Part shown: one piece after another, positions 34,383-45,263 of the stretch | Position numbering within the stretch: position 1 is the stretch's first letter | How the letters are laid out: the number at the start of each line of letters is the position of its first letter | Assembly (NCBI GenBank): GCA_023266215.1 | Contig: JAHFRQ010000005.1 | Coordinates: forward strand, 1 to 64,000 | From: Gammaproteobacteria bacterium | GTDB taxonomy: Bacteria > Pseudomonadota > Gammaproteobacteria > Coxiellales > Coxiellaceae | Direction of reading: 5' to 3' | DNA: 64,000 nucleotides | Notes under the pieces: generated by a model | What the model saw: only the letters and a program-made list of their open reading frames with translations | The model's database searches: none | Told to the model about the DNA's origin: nothing | Program-made: the position numbers and the translations under genes

Positions 34383-35321
34383 ATGAGCTATAAAATACTG
34401 ATATGCCTTGTTTTAACGTGTTTTTTTGCTAATTTTACTGATGCAGCTGAAACCAATATTGGCTTATTTGGCTCAAAAGACGGTAATTATGACGTGCCTA
34501 TTGCGCAGGTTACAACACTGGTTCAAAGCGTAATTAATATCAATCTGTACCGGCAAGTTAAAATTCAAGTAATCAATAATACTAATCAAAAACCAGATCA
34601 TATCCTAGCTTATTTATATGCGAAAAATACGCATGCTTTATCGGTGACCAGAATTAATATCACACCCACATTTCAAGCCACTAGAATAACTGAAAATTAT
34701 ATTCTAGCAACAAGTGATTTAAAGCAGCAGCCGGGTTTTCAATCTCAAAACAATTATCCTGTTTGTCCTGATATCACAACGCAATTATTAGTTATCAGCC
34801 CTGAAACGCAACACGCTGAATTAGCTGGCGCCCTGGCAGTGGCAGATGCGGGCAAATCAGCTGGATTAAAAACCGTTAAATTATTGCGTGGCATGGCAAC
34901 GCGTGAAAATATTTTAAATTACCTAAGCTGCCCAAAATTAATTGGCGAGTATTTCGATGGTGCTGGCAATATGCAATTAATCAGCACCATTGATGGCGTA
35001 ATCACTTATCAAGATCTGCAAAATTTATTTCCAAAACAATTTAATTTTAAAGTCACCGCTATTTCAACAGCGGCGTTTGGCTTTAATGATCCTATAAAAA
35101 GCGTGATGATCAATGATGTAGAAGCGCAGCAATATATTGCGAGTAAAACTGCGCTCTATATTGGAACAGGTGATCAAACTGCTTCTTGCACCATGATTGG
35201 TGTCATTAAAAATCCTTCGCACGACATGTCGCAAGTATTTTCGGGTTGCTATATTGCCTTTGGCTCACCTGAAGATCAGTGGGGAATGGACGGACAAGGC
35301 AGCTCACATTTTGGAAATTGA
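34383..35321 (+). CDS. Secreted hypothetical protein, 312 aa
   Basis: Signal peptide MSYKILICLVLTCFFANFTDAA, then about 290 residues with mixed alpha/beta character. There are three cysteines (PVCPDITT, NYLSCPK, ASCTMIG) plus SGCYIA near the end. The C-terminal region repeats a CTMIGVIKNP and FSGCYIAFGSPEDQWG pattern that suggests a compact beta domain. The ATG at 34383 is preceded by GGAG; the longer open frame lacks a ribosome site and overlaps the divergent zinc-finger gene. No family recognised; probably periplasmic or secreted by the Sec route. Confidence 0.78.
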   Translation: MSYKILICLVLTCFFANFTDAAETNIGLFGSKDGNYDVPIAQVTTLVQSVININLYRQVKIQVINNTNQKPDHILAYLYAKNTHALSVTRINITPTFQATRITENYILATSDLKQQPGFQSQNNYPVCPDITTQLLVISPETQHAELAGALAVADAGKSAGLKTVKLLRGMATRENILNYLSCPKLIGEYFDGAGNMQLISTIDGVITYQDLQNLFPKQFNFKVTAISTAAFGFNDPIKSVMINDVEAQQYIASKTALYIGTGDQTASCTMIGVIKNPSHDMSQVFSGCYIAFGSPEDQWGMDGQGSSHFGN

Positions 35322-35367
35322 GCAACCTGAGTTAGAATGAGCCTCTTTAAAAACGTGAGACGGCACT

Positions 35368-35907
35368 ATGGCAAAATTTGAAGCGCTTCCAACGATTGCA
35401 ATTGATCCCATGGATACGATGTTGCGCACGCAACATCTCCCGGAACTCGTGCACCTGACCGATTCCGCATTGTCCGTAATGACAGATTTTACAAAAATCG
35501 CACCGCATACCATTCGTCCTGAAAGCACAATGGATGAAGCGATTTATGAAATGAAAGCATCGGGCGTGCATTTGTTGTTGGTGATTAATGATGAGGGACA
35601 TTTTCGCGGCATTATCAGCTCTGAAGATGTCCTGGGCGAAAAGCCGATTCAACTATTGCAAGAACGTCGCATTCCACGCAATCAAATTCTCGTCAATATG
35701 ATCATGGTGCCATTTTCTGAAATTACGGCCATTGATATGAACGTGATTGAAACCGCACGCGTTGGCAATATTGTTAAAACATTATCTGAAAAGGGACAAC
35801 ATTATGCACTTGCCGTGTCGCCTCAATCAGATTCAGCGGCTCAAATCATTTGTGGAATTTTTACAACAACGCAAATTAGCAATCAGTTGCATGCTGAGAT
35901 TGGATGA
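35368..35907 (+). CDS. CBS-domain pair protein
   Basis: A 179-residue protein consisting essentially of two CBS motifs (about 45-100 and 118-175). The first is clear in TIRPESTMDEAIYEMKASGVHLLLVINDEGHFRGIISSEDVL. The second has an Ala/Val-rich core (MNVIETARVGNIVKTLSEKG). CBS pairs bind adenosine nucleotides and sense energy or regulate partner enzymes; no partner domain is attached. It ends just before a strong bidirectional hairpin that separates it from fis. Confidence 0.88.
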   Translation: MAKFEALPTIAIDPMDTMLRTQHLPELVHLTDSALSVMTDFTKIAPHTIRPESTMDEAIYEMKASGVHLLLVINDEGHFRGIISSEDVLGEKPIQLLQERRIPRNQILVNMIMVPFSEITAIDMNVIETARVGNIVKTLSEKGQHYALAVSPQSDSAAQIICGIFTTTQISNQLHAEIG

Positions 35908-35924
35908 AAGATAACAGATACTGA

Positions 35925-35947
35925 ATCCCGCGGCGTAACCGCGGGAT
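35925..35947. terminator. Bidirectional hairpin between CBS gene and fis
   Basis: Perfect 9-base arms ATCCCGCGG and CCGCGGGAT around a 5-base loop, located between the two convergent stop codons. GC-rich and stable, but lacking a long T tract in either direction, so its strength as a terminator is uncertain. Confidence 0.6.
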
Positions 35948-35954
35948 AACAGCT

Positions 35955-36230
35955 TTAATTCAAACCGTAAATCGCCATTTTCTTGCGCAATGTGCCACGG
36001 CTCAAGCCTAAAACGATCGCCGCTTTGCTTTGATTGCCGTTCGTCAGCTTCAAAACCATGTTCAACAATGGTTTTTCTACTTCAGCCAAAACTAAGTTAT
36101 ATAAATTAGCTGGCATTTGGCCATCAAGCGTTGTCACATATTGTTGCAATGCGTGACTCACACTTTCTTGCAAGCTCAGTTGATCACCAGCATGGTGTGC
36201 AGGTGTCAATGATACCACTTGGTTTTCCAT
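35955..36230 (-). CDS. fis: DNA-binding protein Fis
   Basis: A 91-residue Fis-family nucleoid protein. The C-terminal HTH is very conserved: PLLNMVLKLTNGNQSKAAIVLGLSRGTLRKKM. The N-terminal beta-hairpin arm and dimer helix are more divergent. I choose the ATG at 36228-36230 because GGAG lies at good spacing; the longer frame would need a GTG. In enterics fis follows dusB; here it stands alone. In Legionellales Fis proteins regulate Dot/Icm effector genes, so it may control the candidate effectors in this window. Confidence 0.95.
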   Translation of the reverse strand: MENQVVSLTPAHHAGDQLSLQESVSHALQQYVTTLDGQMPANLYNLVLAEVEKPLLNMVLKLTNGNQSKAAIVLGLSRGTLRKKMAIYGLN

Positions 36231-36435
36231 TATTTTTACTGCTCCTTCCACGTGCCCACTCCTCGAGTTGTTGATACAAATTTAACCAAAATTTTTTCAG
36301 TAACTTTAGTTTGTCTTTGTTACTGGTGGGGTCATTATAGCACCAGTCAAAAACTGTACAAGTAAAAAATTAAATTATTTTAAATTTTGATCAATTTATT
36401 TTTTTTGATTACTTTTCGTACATTTCGTGCGCAAT

Positions 36436-38159
<1,724 letters not shown>

Positions 38160-38222
38160 TCACATTATCAGCGATCATGAATCATCATTCAACTTAATTA
38201 ACTTAATGATAGTATTTTGATT

Positions 38223-39032
38223 ATGAAAAATTTTCTACTGTCTGTTTTTAAAAGATTTTATACTCGCAATTGCGCATTACAAGCTGCGAGCTTGGCTTAT
38301 TCCACGCTGCTGTCTATTGTGCCATTAATTATGGTTTTATTTTATATATTGTCTTTTTTTCCCTTATTGCAAAACACAGGGAAGCAAATCGAAGGATTTG
38401 TTTTAAATAATTTTGTCGCTAACTCAGCGCAATCAATCGAGCAAGAACTACAAGTATTTTTAAAGTATATGACAGCTTTGTCGTGGATTAATATTATGTC
38501 GCTTGGCGCGGTTGCCTTATTGTTGATTTTCAATATGGTGACGGCTGTCAATAATATTTGGGAAGTAAAATTGCGCGCTGCTTTTGCCTGGTCGACTTTG
38601 TTGTATTTTGTTATTTTATTGCTTTCGCCCATTGTTTTTGGCGTGCTGCTGCTCGCCAGCTCTTATTTAACATCGCTGCCGCTATTATCCCATTTGGTGC
38701 AAATTGATTTTTTGCGAAAGCCAATAATATCTGTTTTTCCTTTTATCATTGAGTGGCTCGTGTTCAGCGCTTTTAATTGGCTCATGCCAAGCTGTCAGGT
38801 GAAAATAAAATTTGCTTGCATCGCAGGATTAATTACAACAGTATTTTTTGAAATAGCCAAATGGGGTTTTGTTGAGTATTTTCGCTTCTTCCCAACGTAT
38901 CGATTAATTTATGGCGCCTTGGCCACTATTCCTATTTTCTTAGTATGGATTTATTTATCATGGCTGATTATTTTGATCGGCACATTAATTTGCCATCAAT
39001 TGCAAAATACAAAATACTTAAGAGAACATTAA
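38223..39032 (+). CDS. YihY/BrkB family inner-membrane protein
   Basis: A 269-residue polytopic protein with six hydrophobic helices (about residues 35-60, 90-115, 135-165, 180-205, 215-235 and 245-265). The family motif at the N terminus is ALQAASLAYSTLLSIVPLI; YGALATIPIFLVWIYLSW lies near the C terminus. Formerly misannotated as RNase BN; its role is unknown. The ATG at 38223 is chosen over a TTG two codons earlier, but the ribosome site is weak in both cases. Confidence 0.92.
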   Translation: MKNFLLSVFKRFYTRNCALQAASLAYSTLLSIVPLIMVLFYILSFFPLLQNTGKQIEGFVLNNFVANSAQSIEQELQVFLKYMTALSWINIMSLGAVALLLIFNMVTAVNNIWEVKLRAAFAWSTLLYFVILLLSPIVFGVLLLASSYLTSLPLLSHLVQIDFLRKPIISVFPFIIEWLVFSAFNWLMPSCQVKIKFACIAGLITTVFFEIAKWGFVEYFRFFPTYRLIYGALATIPIFLVWIYLSWLIILIGTLICHQLQNTKYLREH

Positions 39033-39073
39033 TTTTTGAAAAATAGTGCAATTCACTATTTAACACAGTACAG

Positions 39074-39097
39074 TTTAGTTAGAATCACTGAACTAAA
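39074..39097. promoter_or_regulatory. Inverted repeat upstream of the 886-aa gene
   Basis: Arms TTTAGTT (39074-39080) and AACTAAA (39091-39097) with a 10-base spacer, ending 15 bases before the start codon. The size and spacing fit a dimeric repressor site, but the regulator is unknown. Confidence 0.4.
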
Positions 39098-39112
39098 ATA
39101 ATTGGGGTGAAT

Positions 39113-41773
39113 ATGTCAAGACAACAAAAACCGGCGGAACTTAATCTTTGTTATTTTAGTACAAGCACATCAACGCCCCCGAGAGGCAGTTCATCAACCG
39201 ACATTCCAGGTGCAACACCGGGAGGACCAAGTACCGCTTCTACTTCTGCGCCCGAAACACCCTATGATCTACATAATGATCTACATAAACGGTCATTTTC
39301 TCTGCCAAGATATGGCTCCGCATGTGAAAATATTGATCCTGGTCAGCCAGAAAAGGCGGAGGTGAAAGCAAGCGTTCAAACCACTGACGCAGTAATTCTA
39401 ACACCACCGCGAAGCTCACAAAATGGCGAAAAGATAATACCCATAAAACCACTCACTCCACCAGCAGAGGATTTGAGTCAAGTATCCGACAAATCGGATG
39501 AAGTGACTGAAGTGACTAAGGCATTTGATCCTCGAAAACACTTAGAAGCGGTAACTGATTGCGTACTGAAAGATTTTTTTCAGGAAACAATAGAAACAGA
39601 GGTGCGTAAGGCTGCTGAGCCTGCGCCTCTTCATTCAACAGTCGTTCTCAACCGCAGCATCCCCCGCTCTTCAGGAAGCACAACACCACCTTCTCAGCAG
39701 CAAGCGATTTCTTTATCAAGTCCTTTTGTTACCAACGCTGAAGAAACCCCTAAAGTAATCAATGTTCCAACGCTTGCTGATCTTCAGGCAATGCTAACTG
39801 AACCTTATAATGCAACATACTATGGAGGAAAAATACGGCAATTGTTTAAAGGTATTCTGGCTGTGCAATATTCGGTTATCGTGTCAGGAACTTTTGCAAA
39901 ACTGGCTTATGACCACGCTGGAAACGATGTTGCAAAAGGTGATGTTTATTTTGCAACCTCTGTTTTATCTAACTTTCTCCAAACGATTGCCTTTTTGAAT
40001 AAATTTGAAAATTTTGTATTGGCAGCTCCTGATAAAGGCAAGCTGTATTTGTCCTGTATTGTCGGCGGATCTTTCTTGGCGCTCTTAACGGTCGTGACCG
40101 CAATCACATTAAGTTTTGACGGCATCGCATCTCTTTTTCCAAACTCACCTGCTTTTGTTTTGTATATCTGCGGAGGATTTGTTCTAAATGCGTTTATTAC
40201 AAGGGCATACTCCGGCTCAGACTTATTTTATAAACTCATCACATTTTTAGCCAATCAACGATCGCAATCGAATAGCCGCGGAAAAATATCAAGCGATCAG
40301 AAGTTTTTATTGGATCTTATAAAATATCGCAGAATGCTAGACAATAAGAACTTTCAACTGACGTATGACCCAACTCATCCAGATGCGATTTACGTTCAAC
40401 TTTATAATAAATTAGAAAGCCTAGGCATTAAATCCCATTACACTAGCATGGAAATATTAATGGGCGGCTTAAAAAGAATGCCGGCCATGGTACTTGTTAT
40501 GTTTTCATTAGCTTTAACGCCAATGTGGCTTCGAACATCTCAGTTAGGATTAAATCGGATTCATGACGGCTTGGGAAATAATGACTTCTTCACAGCGCTT
40601 GCAGCCTCCTCTAATAACATTTTCTATGGTGTCTCTTGTGAAGATTTTCCCGGGCTTGTCGCAAAATCAGCAACTCGCTTTTTTAAGTATTTAAGAAAGA
40701 ATTTTTCGGCTGAAGGAGCGGGAGTCATCTGCGGAGTTCTTGGTTTAATATTAGCTGGCATTGCATTCGGATCTGGCGCAAGCATGGGTTATGAAGCAGA
40801 CGAATTACTGAACGCCACTAGAAATAAGACCAATAGCACCAATTCTCCAGTTATTTTTCCCAACGCAGGGTCCGTTGCACAAGATCTTATTTTTTCTCAA
40901 TCAGCATTATTAGCAGTATATGTCGCTGTCATTGCAACTTGGGCGAGCTACCTAACAATGATAATGGCGGGTCTGATTGCCAATGGTCGCGGATGTCTTT
41001 TATTTATTACCGCTGTTGCAGACATCGCAGAAAAAGAAAATATTTCGATGGGAAAAGCGCTTTTTCGCTACTTATTTCCAGGCTTCATAACACCCAGCAT
41101 AGCTCTCCCTAATTTTTCCGTTCCAGAAGAAATGGAAGCCGCTATGCTCAGCAACGAAGAAAAAACAGCGCTAATAACCACATTAAAAAAAGGTTGTGAT
41201 GGCATAAAAATAACTGGAATAATAAATCTACTGGGCCAGGTCGTTTCAATCAATGAATTAGAAAATGCGAGATCAATTGAAGTGCCGCAAGATTTGATGG
41301 AGAAGCTCATACCAGGATATCCCAAAAGATTCTCTCAAAATCACAATACTATAAAAATTCTCGGCACAACGATTTCGCCGAGTGACTTGGCTGATAGCTT
41401 GCTTCATCAATCACTTCAAACACCGATGAAAACAGCGATGCGAGGCGTTATTGTTGTGACTAATCAACAAAATCAACCATTTGCTGTTGCAATCGAATTC
41501 ACGCAAACTCACAAAGCCCATTATACTGTTTCAGAAAGAGCTGCTACTGAAGCCCGTAAAAAATGGGCGGTCAAACCTAAAGCAGCGCCTGCGGCAATCC
41601 CATCTCTTCACATGGGTCGCGGAAATGCCAGCGAAAGACAGGGTTTATTAAATCCTCAAAAAAGCGATTCTCAGCGGTTTTACAATCTTTTTTCTACATC
41701 GAGACGCAAGGGCATGGACCCAGCAGAGAGCGAAACAGGCAGCGTTAATTATTCGTCGGTGGGTTTTCCGTAA
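39113..41773 (+). CDS. Large multi-pass membrane protein, 886 aa (candidate effector)
   Basis: No family recognised. Residues 1-200 are hydrophilic and Pro/Ser/Thr-rich (TSTPPRGSSSTDIPGATPGG), followed by about six hydrophobic helices between 240 and 640. Examples are LSCIVGGSFLALLTVVTAIT, VLYICGGFVLNAFIT, GVICGVLGLILAGIAFG and LAVYVAVIATWASYLTMIMA. A cytosolic region follows with a basic, then acidic tail (RRKGMDPAESETGS). The lack of a signal peptide and the long disordered N terminus fit a translocated host-membrane protein better than a resident transporter. A few codons at its end lie antisense to tolR. The ATG at 39113 is chosen over a GTG at 39107. Confidence 0.78.
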   Translation: MSRQQKPAELNLCYFSTSTSTPPRGSSSTDIPGATPGGPSTASTSAPETPYDLHNDLHKRSFSLPRYGSACENIDPGQPEKAEVKASVQTTDAVILTPPRSSQNGEKIIPIKPLTPPAEDLSQVSDKSDEVTEVTKAFDPRKHLEAVTDCVLKDFFQETIETEVRKAAEPAPLHSTVVLNRSIPRSSGSTTPPSQQQAISLSSPFVTNAEETPKVINVPTLADLQAMLTEPYNATYYGGKIRQLFKGILAVQYSVIVSGTFAKLAYDHAGNDVAKGDVYFATSVLSNFLQTIAFLNKFENFVLAAPDKGKLYLSCIVGGSFLALLTVVTAITLSFDGIASLFPNSPAFVLYICGGFVLNAFITRAYSGSDLFYKLITFLANQRSQSNSRGKISSDQKFLLDLIKYRRMLDNKNFQLTYDPTHPDAIYVQLYNKLESLGIKSHYTSMEILMGGLKRMPAMVLVMFSLALTPMWLRTSQLGLNRIHDGLGNNDFFTALAASSNNIFYGVSCEDFPGLVAKSATRFFKYLRKNFSAEGAGVICGVLGLILAGIAFGSGASMGYEADELLNATRNKTNSTNSPVIFPNAGSVAQDLIFSQSALLAVYVAVIATWASYLTMIMAGLIANGRGCLLFITAVADIAEKENISMGKALFRYLFPGFITPSIALPNFSVPEEMEAAMLSNEEKTALITTLKKGCDGIKITGIINLLGQVVSINELENARSIEVPQDLMEKLIPGYPKRFSQNHNTIKILGTTISPSDLADSLLHQSLQTPMKTAMRGVIVVTNQQNQPFAVAIEFTQTHKAHYTVSERAATEARKKWAVKPKAAPAAIPSLHMGRGNASERQGLLNPQKSDSQRFYNLFSTSRRKGMDPAESETGSVNYSSVGFP

Positions 41774-42197
41774 TCAGCCCAACATTGGGGGCGCCTGCTT
41801 TTTGCAACAGCACCATGGCTTTCATGATTTCACCGTAATTTGCATTCTTATCGCCTTTTACATACACATCCACTTCTTGTTTAGTAATAGCTGCGGCTTG
41901 CAGTTTATTAGAAACCAGGGACATTAATTCTTGCGGTGCAATGGGCTGACCTGGATTAGCATCTACATTTAAAAATAATTGTCCGCTTTGATCAACACTC
42001 ACGACAATCGGCATTTCCTTTTGCGGCGGCATTGTTTTGGCTGAAGCTTGCGGCAATTGCACTTGCACGCCTTGCGTTAATAACGGTGCGGTAATCATAA
42101 AAATAACCAGCAGCACCAACATGACATCAATGTACGGCACAACGTTAATTTCCGACAATGGCCTGCGCTTTAATTTTGAATTTTTTCTTAACGTCAT
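41745..42197 (-). CDS. tolR: Tol-Pal system protein TolR
   Basis: A 150-residue ExbD/TolR-family proton-channel subunit of the Tol-Pal complex, which maintains outer-membrane integrity during division. One N-terminal helix contains the essential aspartate (INVVPYIDVMLVLLVIFM, Asp about 24), followed by a periplasmic domain with VYVKGDKNANYGEIMKAM. It overlaps tolQ by 4 bases. The expected tolA-tolB-pal genes do not follow; the next gene is an unrelated convergent membrane protein that overlaps its last 29 bases. Confidence 0.94.
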   Translation of the reverse strand: MTLRKNSKLKRRPLSEINVVPYIDVMLVLLVIFMITAPLLTQGVQVQLPQASAKTMPPQKEMPIVVSVDQSGQLFLNVDANPGQPIAPQELMSLVSNKLQAAAITKQEVDVYVKGDKNANYGEIMKAMVLLQKAGAPNVGLITENPPTNN

Positions 42198-42880
42198 TTT
42201 CCAACCGCTCTTCTTAAAATATTCATGAGTTCCGCAGAGAAAATTTCAGTATCATTTTGCAAGTTCACCACTTGATTACTAAAGCGATTGTATGCAATTA
42301 CTGCGGGAATCGCTGCAAATAAACCGAATGCGGTTGCAATTAATGCTTCTGAGATACCAGGCGCCACCATAGCAATGGATGCTTGATGAGCAGAACCTAA
42401 TGCTTGAAATGAAGTCATGATTCCCCACACTGTTCCAAACAAACCAACGAACGGACTCACCGAACCAATGGTTGCCAGCATCGACAACGGCCTTTCCAGT
42501 TCATTCACCATTTTGCTTTCTGCAATTTGCATCGCACGCTCTGTATCTTGCGCAATATCTTCTTTTGAATAGTTTCCCATGGTCTTTAATTTTGAATATG
42601 TTTGAAAGCCAGCGACAAATACTTTTTCCATACCCACCGAATTAGAATTAGAATCCGCATCTTCATGGTTCACTTCTTGATACAGGTTATTTAAATCAGC
42701 ACCAGACCAAAAACGCGATTGAAATGCTTTGGCATTTTGCCATTGTCTTTTATAAAACTTGCGACGCTCAATAATCACGCTCCAAGATGCAATGGATGCA
42801 GCAAACAAAATCAGCATCACGCATTTCACGACAAATCCTGCATCGATCACATAATTCCATAAAGAAGGGTTAGTTGTCAT
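42194..42880 (-). CDS. tolQ: Tol-Pal system protein TolQ
   Basis: A 228-residue MotA/TolQ/ExbB-family inner-membrane proton channel with three helices (about 10-35, 125-150 and 165-190) and the conserved MLATIGSVSPFVGLFGTVWGIM segment. I choose the ATG at 42878-42880 with GAGG upstream. It overlaps the end of the nucleotidyltransferase gene by 11 bases, so its expression is tied to the ruvB-HEPN-MNT transcript. The usual ybgC between ruvB and tolQ is absent. Confidence 0.95.
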   Translation of the reverse strand: MTTNPSLWNYVIDAGFVVKCVMLILFAASIASWSVIIERRKFYKRQWQNAKAFQSRFWSGADLNNLYQEVNHEDADSNSNSVGMEKVFVAGFQTYSKLKTMGNYSKEDIAQDTERAMQIAESKMVNELERPLSMLATIGSVSPFVGLFGTVWGIMTSFQALGSAHQASIAMVAPGISEALIATAFGLFAAIPAVIAYNRFSNQVVNLQNDTEIFSAELMNILRRAVGK

Positions 42881-43202
42881 TTTTTGATCCTCGTTCGTAA
42901 AATACCTTTCCAACACGATTAATATGCTCTACCAATCCAGGGTTACTAATGTCACTCAAAATAGAAATATCAAAAAGGTAAGGTATGTAAGTATCATCTA
43001 ATTCAGATTGAATATTGGAAATATCATCATAGCAAAGATCACTATTCCCAATTAATGTTAAATCAATATCGGATCCCACTTTATAATTCCCCATCGCGCG
43101 CGAACCATATAAAATAACTTTTTTAACATGAATGTTCTTTTCGAAAATAGCATTGATCTCGTCGATAACTGCTTTTTTTAAACCAAATTGATCTGTCATC
43201 AT
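42870..43202 (-). CDS. MNT-type nucleotidyltransferase (MntA-like antitoxin)
   Basis: A 110-residue minimal nucleotidyltransferase. The catalytic motif is intact: VILYGSRAMGNYKVGSDIDL (about residues 31-50), that is GSRA...SDIDL with the two metal-binding aspartates. MNT proteins pair with HEPN partners; characterised MntA antitoxins inactivate HepT by transferring AMP to a tyrosine in RX4HXY. It overlaps the upstream HEPN gene by 4 bases as ATGATGA and the downstream tolQ by 11. Confidence 0.92.
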   Translation of the reverse strand: MMTDQFGLKKAVIDEINAIFEKNIHVKKVILYGSRAMGNYKVGSDIDLTLIGNSDLCYDDISNIQSELDDTYIPYLFDISILSDISNPGLVEHINRVGKVFYERGSKNDN

Positions 43203-43633
43203 TTATTTTTTAGCTCATTAAATTTTTGCTGTAGTTTTAAAAACGCAGGATGATAAATATGAATAACTTCTTGTGCAACTTTATGAGCCATTGCGCCATC
43301 GTAAGTATGAACAGTTTTGATTCTATCTTTTATCAATCCATCCCATAATGCTTTATTATCAATTAATTCATATTTTTCAGCAAAATAAACAGCGTCTTTG
43401 CTACCCAAGATTTCAGCTTCTACTGCTTTAATTTTATTTTTTTCTTCGCAATAATCCTTCATGCAATTCCAGCTTAATTCGTAGACAATTTCAAATGATT
43501 TTATCAATCCCAGCTCAGCCATTTCAAGCATATCCGACGGTGCTTTTTTAGTGAACTCAACTGAGCGCTCAAATGATATTAGCGCGCTGCAATAATTTTG
43601 AAATCGCTGTTGCCATCGTTTATCTGCACTCAT
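43199..43633 (-). CDS. HEPN-domain protein with intact RX4HXY (HepT-like toxin)
   Basis: A 144-residue HI0074/HepT-type HEPN protein. It begins RWQQRFQNYCSALISFERSV and contains LEMAELGLIKSFEIVYELSW. The toxin motif is DRIKTVHTYDGA at about residue 100, in which Arg-X4-His-X-Tyr is complete. HEPN RNases cut RNA through this motif, and the tyrosine is the site AMPylated by MNT partners. The MNT gene follows immediately. I choose the ATG at 43631-43633 with AGGA upstream. Toxin activity is inferred from the motif. Confidence 0.88.
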   Translation of the reverse strand: MSADKRWQQRFQNYCSALISFERSVEFTKKAPSDMLEMAELGLIKSFEIVYELSWNCMKDYCEEKNKIKAVEAEILGSKDAVYFAEKYELIDNKALWDGLIKDRIKTVHTYDGAMAHKVAQEVIHIYHPAFLKLQQKFNELKNK

Positions 43634-43642
43634 CTTCAATTC

Positions 43643-44068
43643 CTATTCTTCTTCATCTCTTAATTTGCGCTTTTCTAGCGCTTGATATAACTTTAAAAAT
43701 ACCGGGTAAAATACCTCTATTATTTTAGCAGACGTCTTTTCTATCGCAGATTTTTCATAAATCATTTTTTCTTGTTCATCTGTTTTTAGCATATCCATCC
43801 AAATCTCACCATCTTCGATGAGGCCTCGGCGAAAAGCAAGTCGGATGATCATTTTTCCAGGTTCAAGATAAACATCCCCTTGATACGTAAAAAATTTTAT
43901 CATGCAATCGATCGCCAAGGTAAAATTTTGCGTAAAGGACAATAAAGAAGCAAGTTCGATGATTTCAGTTTTACCGTGATTTTTTAATTGATCTACAATG
44001 CGCGTCAATAAATCTAGCGCTTTTTTAAAATTTTTTAATCGCTGGTGCCAGGGTAATTCTTTCGTCAT
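43643..44068 (-). CDS. HEPN paralogue lacking the RNase motif
   Basis: A 141-residue protein clearly homologous to the HEPN protein encoded next to it. The N terminus WHQRLKNFKKALDLLTRIVD aligns with WQQRFQNYCSALISFERSVE, and the C terminus IIEVFYPVFLKL with VIHIYHPAFLKL. At the position of RIKTVHTY it has DEQEKMIY: the Arg and His are lost (Asp and Met) while the Tyr stays. It starts 1 base after ruvB and ends 9 bases before the active HEPN gene. It is probably a catalytically dead partner, decoy or structural subunit; this is inference. Confidence 0.8.
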   Translation of the reverse strand: MTKELPWHQRLKNFKKALDLLTRIVDQLKNHGKTEIIELASLLSFTQNFTLAIDCMIKFFTYQGDVYLEPGKMIIRLAFRRGLIEDGEIWMDMLKTDEQEKMIYEKSAIEKTSAKIIEVFYPVFLKLYQALEKRKLRDEEE

Positions 44069-44069
44069 A

Positions 44070-45098
44070 TTATTGCTCTGTTTTGGCTATTTTAATATTT
44101 AAATGCTGATAGGCCAAATCAGTCACTTGTCTACCGCGCGCGGTTCGTTTTACAAACCCTTCTTGAATTAAATACGGCTCAATCACTTCTTCGATTGTAT
44201 CACGCTCTTCGGCAATGGCAGCAGCTAGACTATCTACGCCTGCAGGGCCGCCATCAAATGTTTGTATTAAAGTCATCAAGTATTTTCGATCCATCACATC
44301 AAACCCGCATTGATCAACATGCAGTAAATCCAACGCTGATTTGGCAATAGCAGCCGTGATATTGCCATCAAATTGAACTTGTGCAAAATCCCTCACGCGT
44401 CTCAATAATCGATTGGCAATTCGAGGCGTTCCGCGAGAACGCTGAGCTATACTTTGAGCGCCATTTAAATCTATTGTAGTATTTAAAATTTTGGCTGATC
44501 TTAGGATTATTTGTGTTAGCTCATCGCACTTGTAAAATTCTAGTCTTTGAGTAATTCCGAAACGATCTCGCAATGGCGCTGATAATAATCCTGCGCGCGT
44601 GGTGGCGCCAACTAATGTAAATGGTTTAATATCAACGCGAACGGAACGCGCAGCGGGCCCTTCGCCAATCATGATATCAATTCTGCCATCTTCCATTGCC
44701 GGATATAAAAATTCTTCGATCGTCGAGTTGAGTCTATGAATTTCGTCAATAAATAAAACATCGTTGGGTTCTAAGCTCGTTAATAAACCCACTAAATCAC
44801 CTGCTTTTTCAAGAGTGGGTCCCGATGTTTGCTTTAAATTCACACCCATTTCATGCGCAATAATATGCGCCATCGTCGTTTTGCCTAAACCCGGCGGCCC
44901 AAAAATTAACGTATGATCCAAAGGCTCTACACGCTTAATTGCCGCTTGCATAAAAATCTGCATTTGCTCGCGCACAGCAGTCTGTCCAATATAATCCGCT
45001 AATTTTTTAGGTCGAATAGAATAATCTATTATTTTTTCTGCAGGAGATTCTAATTCTGCGTCTATTAATCTTTCTTCTGTTATGTCCATTATGTCCAT
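44070..45098 (-). CDS. ruvB: Holliday junction ATP-dependent DNA helicase RuvB
   Basis: Hexameric AAA+ motor that drives branch migration with RuvA. 342 residues with Walker [19 protein letters not shown], Walker [13 protein letters not shown], the sensor [20 protein letters not shown] and the C-terminal winged helix ([17 protein letters not shown]). Length and motifs are normal. It is separated from ruvA by a 469-residue gene in the opposite direction and is followed directly by the HEPN genes. Confidence 0.97.
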   Translation of the reverse strand: MDIMDITEERLIDAELESPAEKIIDYSIRPKKLADYIGQTAVREQMQIFMQAAIKRVEPLDHTLIFGPPGLGKTTMAHIIAHEMGVNLKQTSGPTLEKAGDLVGLLTSLEPNDVLFIDEIHRLNSTIEEFLYPAMEDGRIDIMIGEGPAARSVRVDIKPFTLVGATTRAGLLSAPLRDRFGITQRLEFYKCDELTQIILRSAKILNTTIDLNGAQSIAQRSRGTPRIANRLLRRVRDFAQVQFDGNITAAIAKSALDLLHVDQCGFDVMDRKYLMTLIQTFDGGPAGVDSLAAAIAEERDTIEEVIEPYLIQEGFVKRTARGRQVTDLAYQHLNIKIAKTEQ

Positions 45099-45263
45099 TT
45101 TAATACTTCCATTTAAGCCATGCCTAAAAATACAGTTACCATAGGATAAATCAGGAATATTTGCAACCGCATTGGAAATTAAAACTGACTCTTGCCTTTG
45201 AGTAACTATTGAACTATGATGCGCAGGAAATGGGAGTAGATCACTAAAAAAGAGGGGTGGGCG

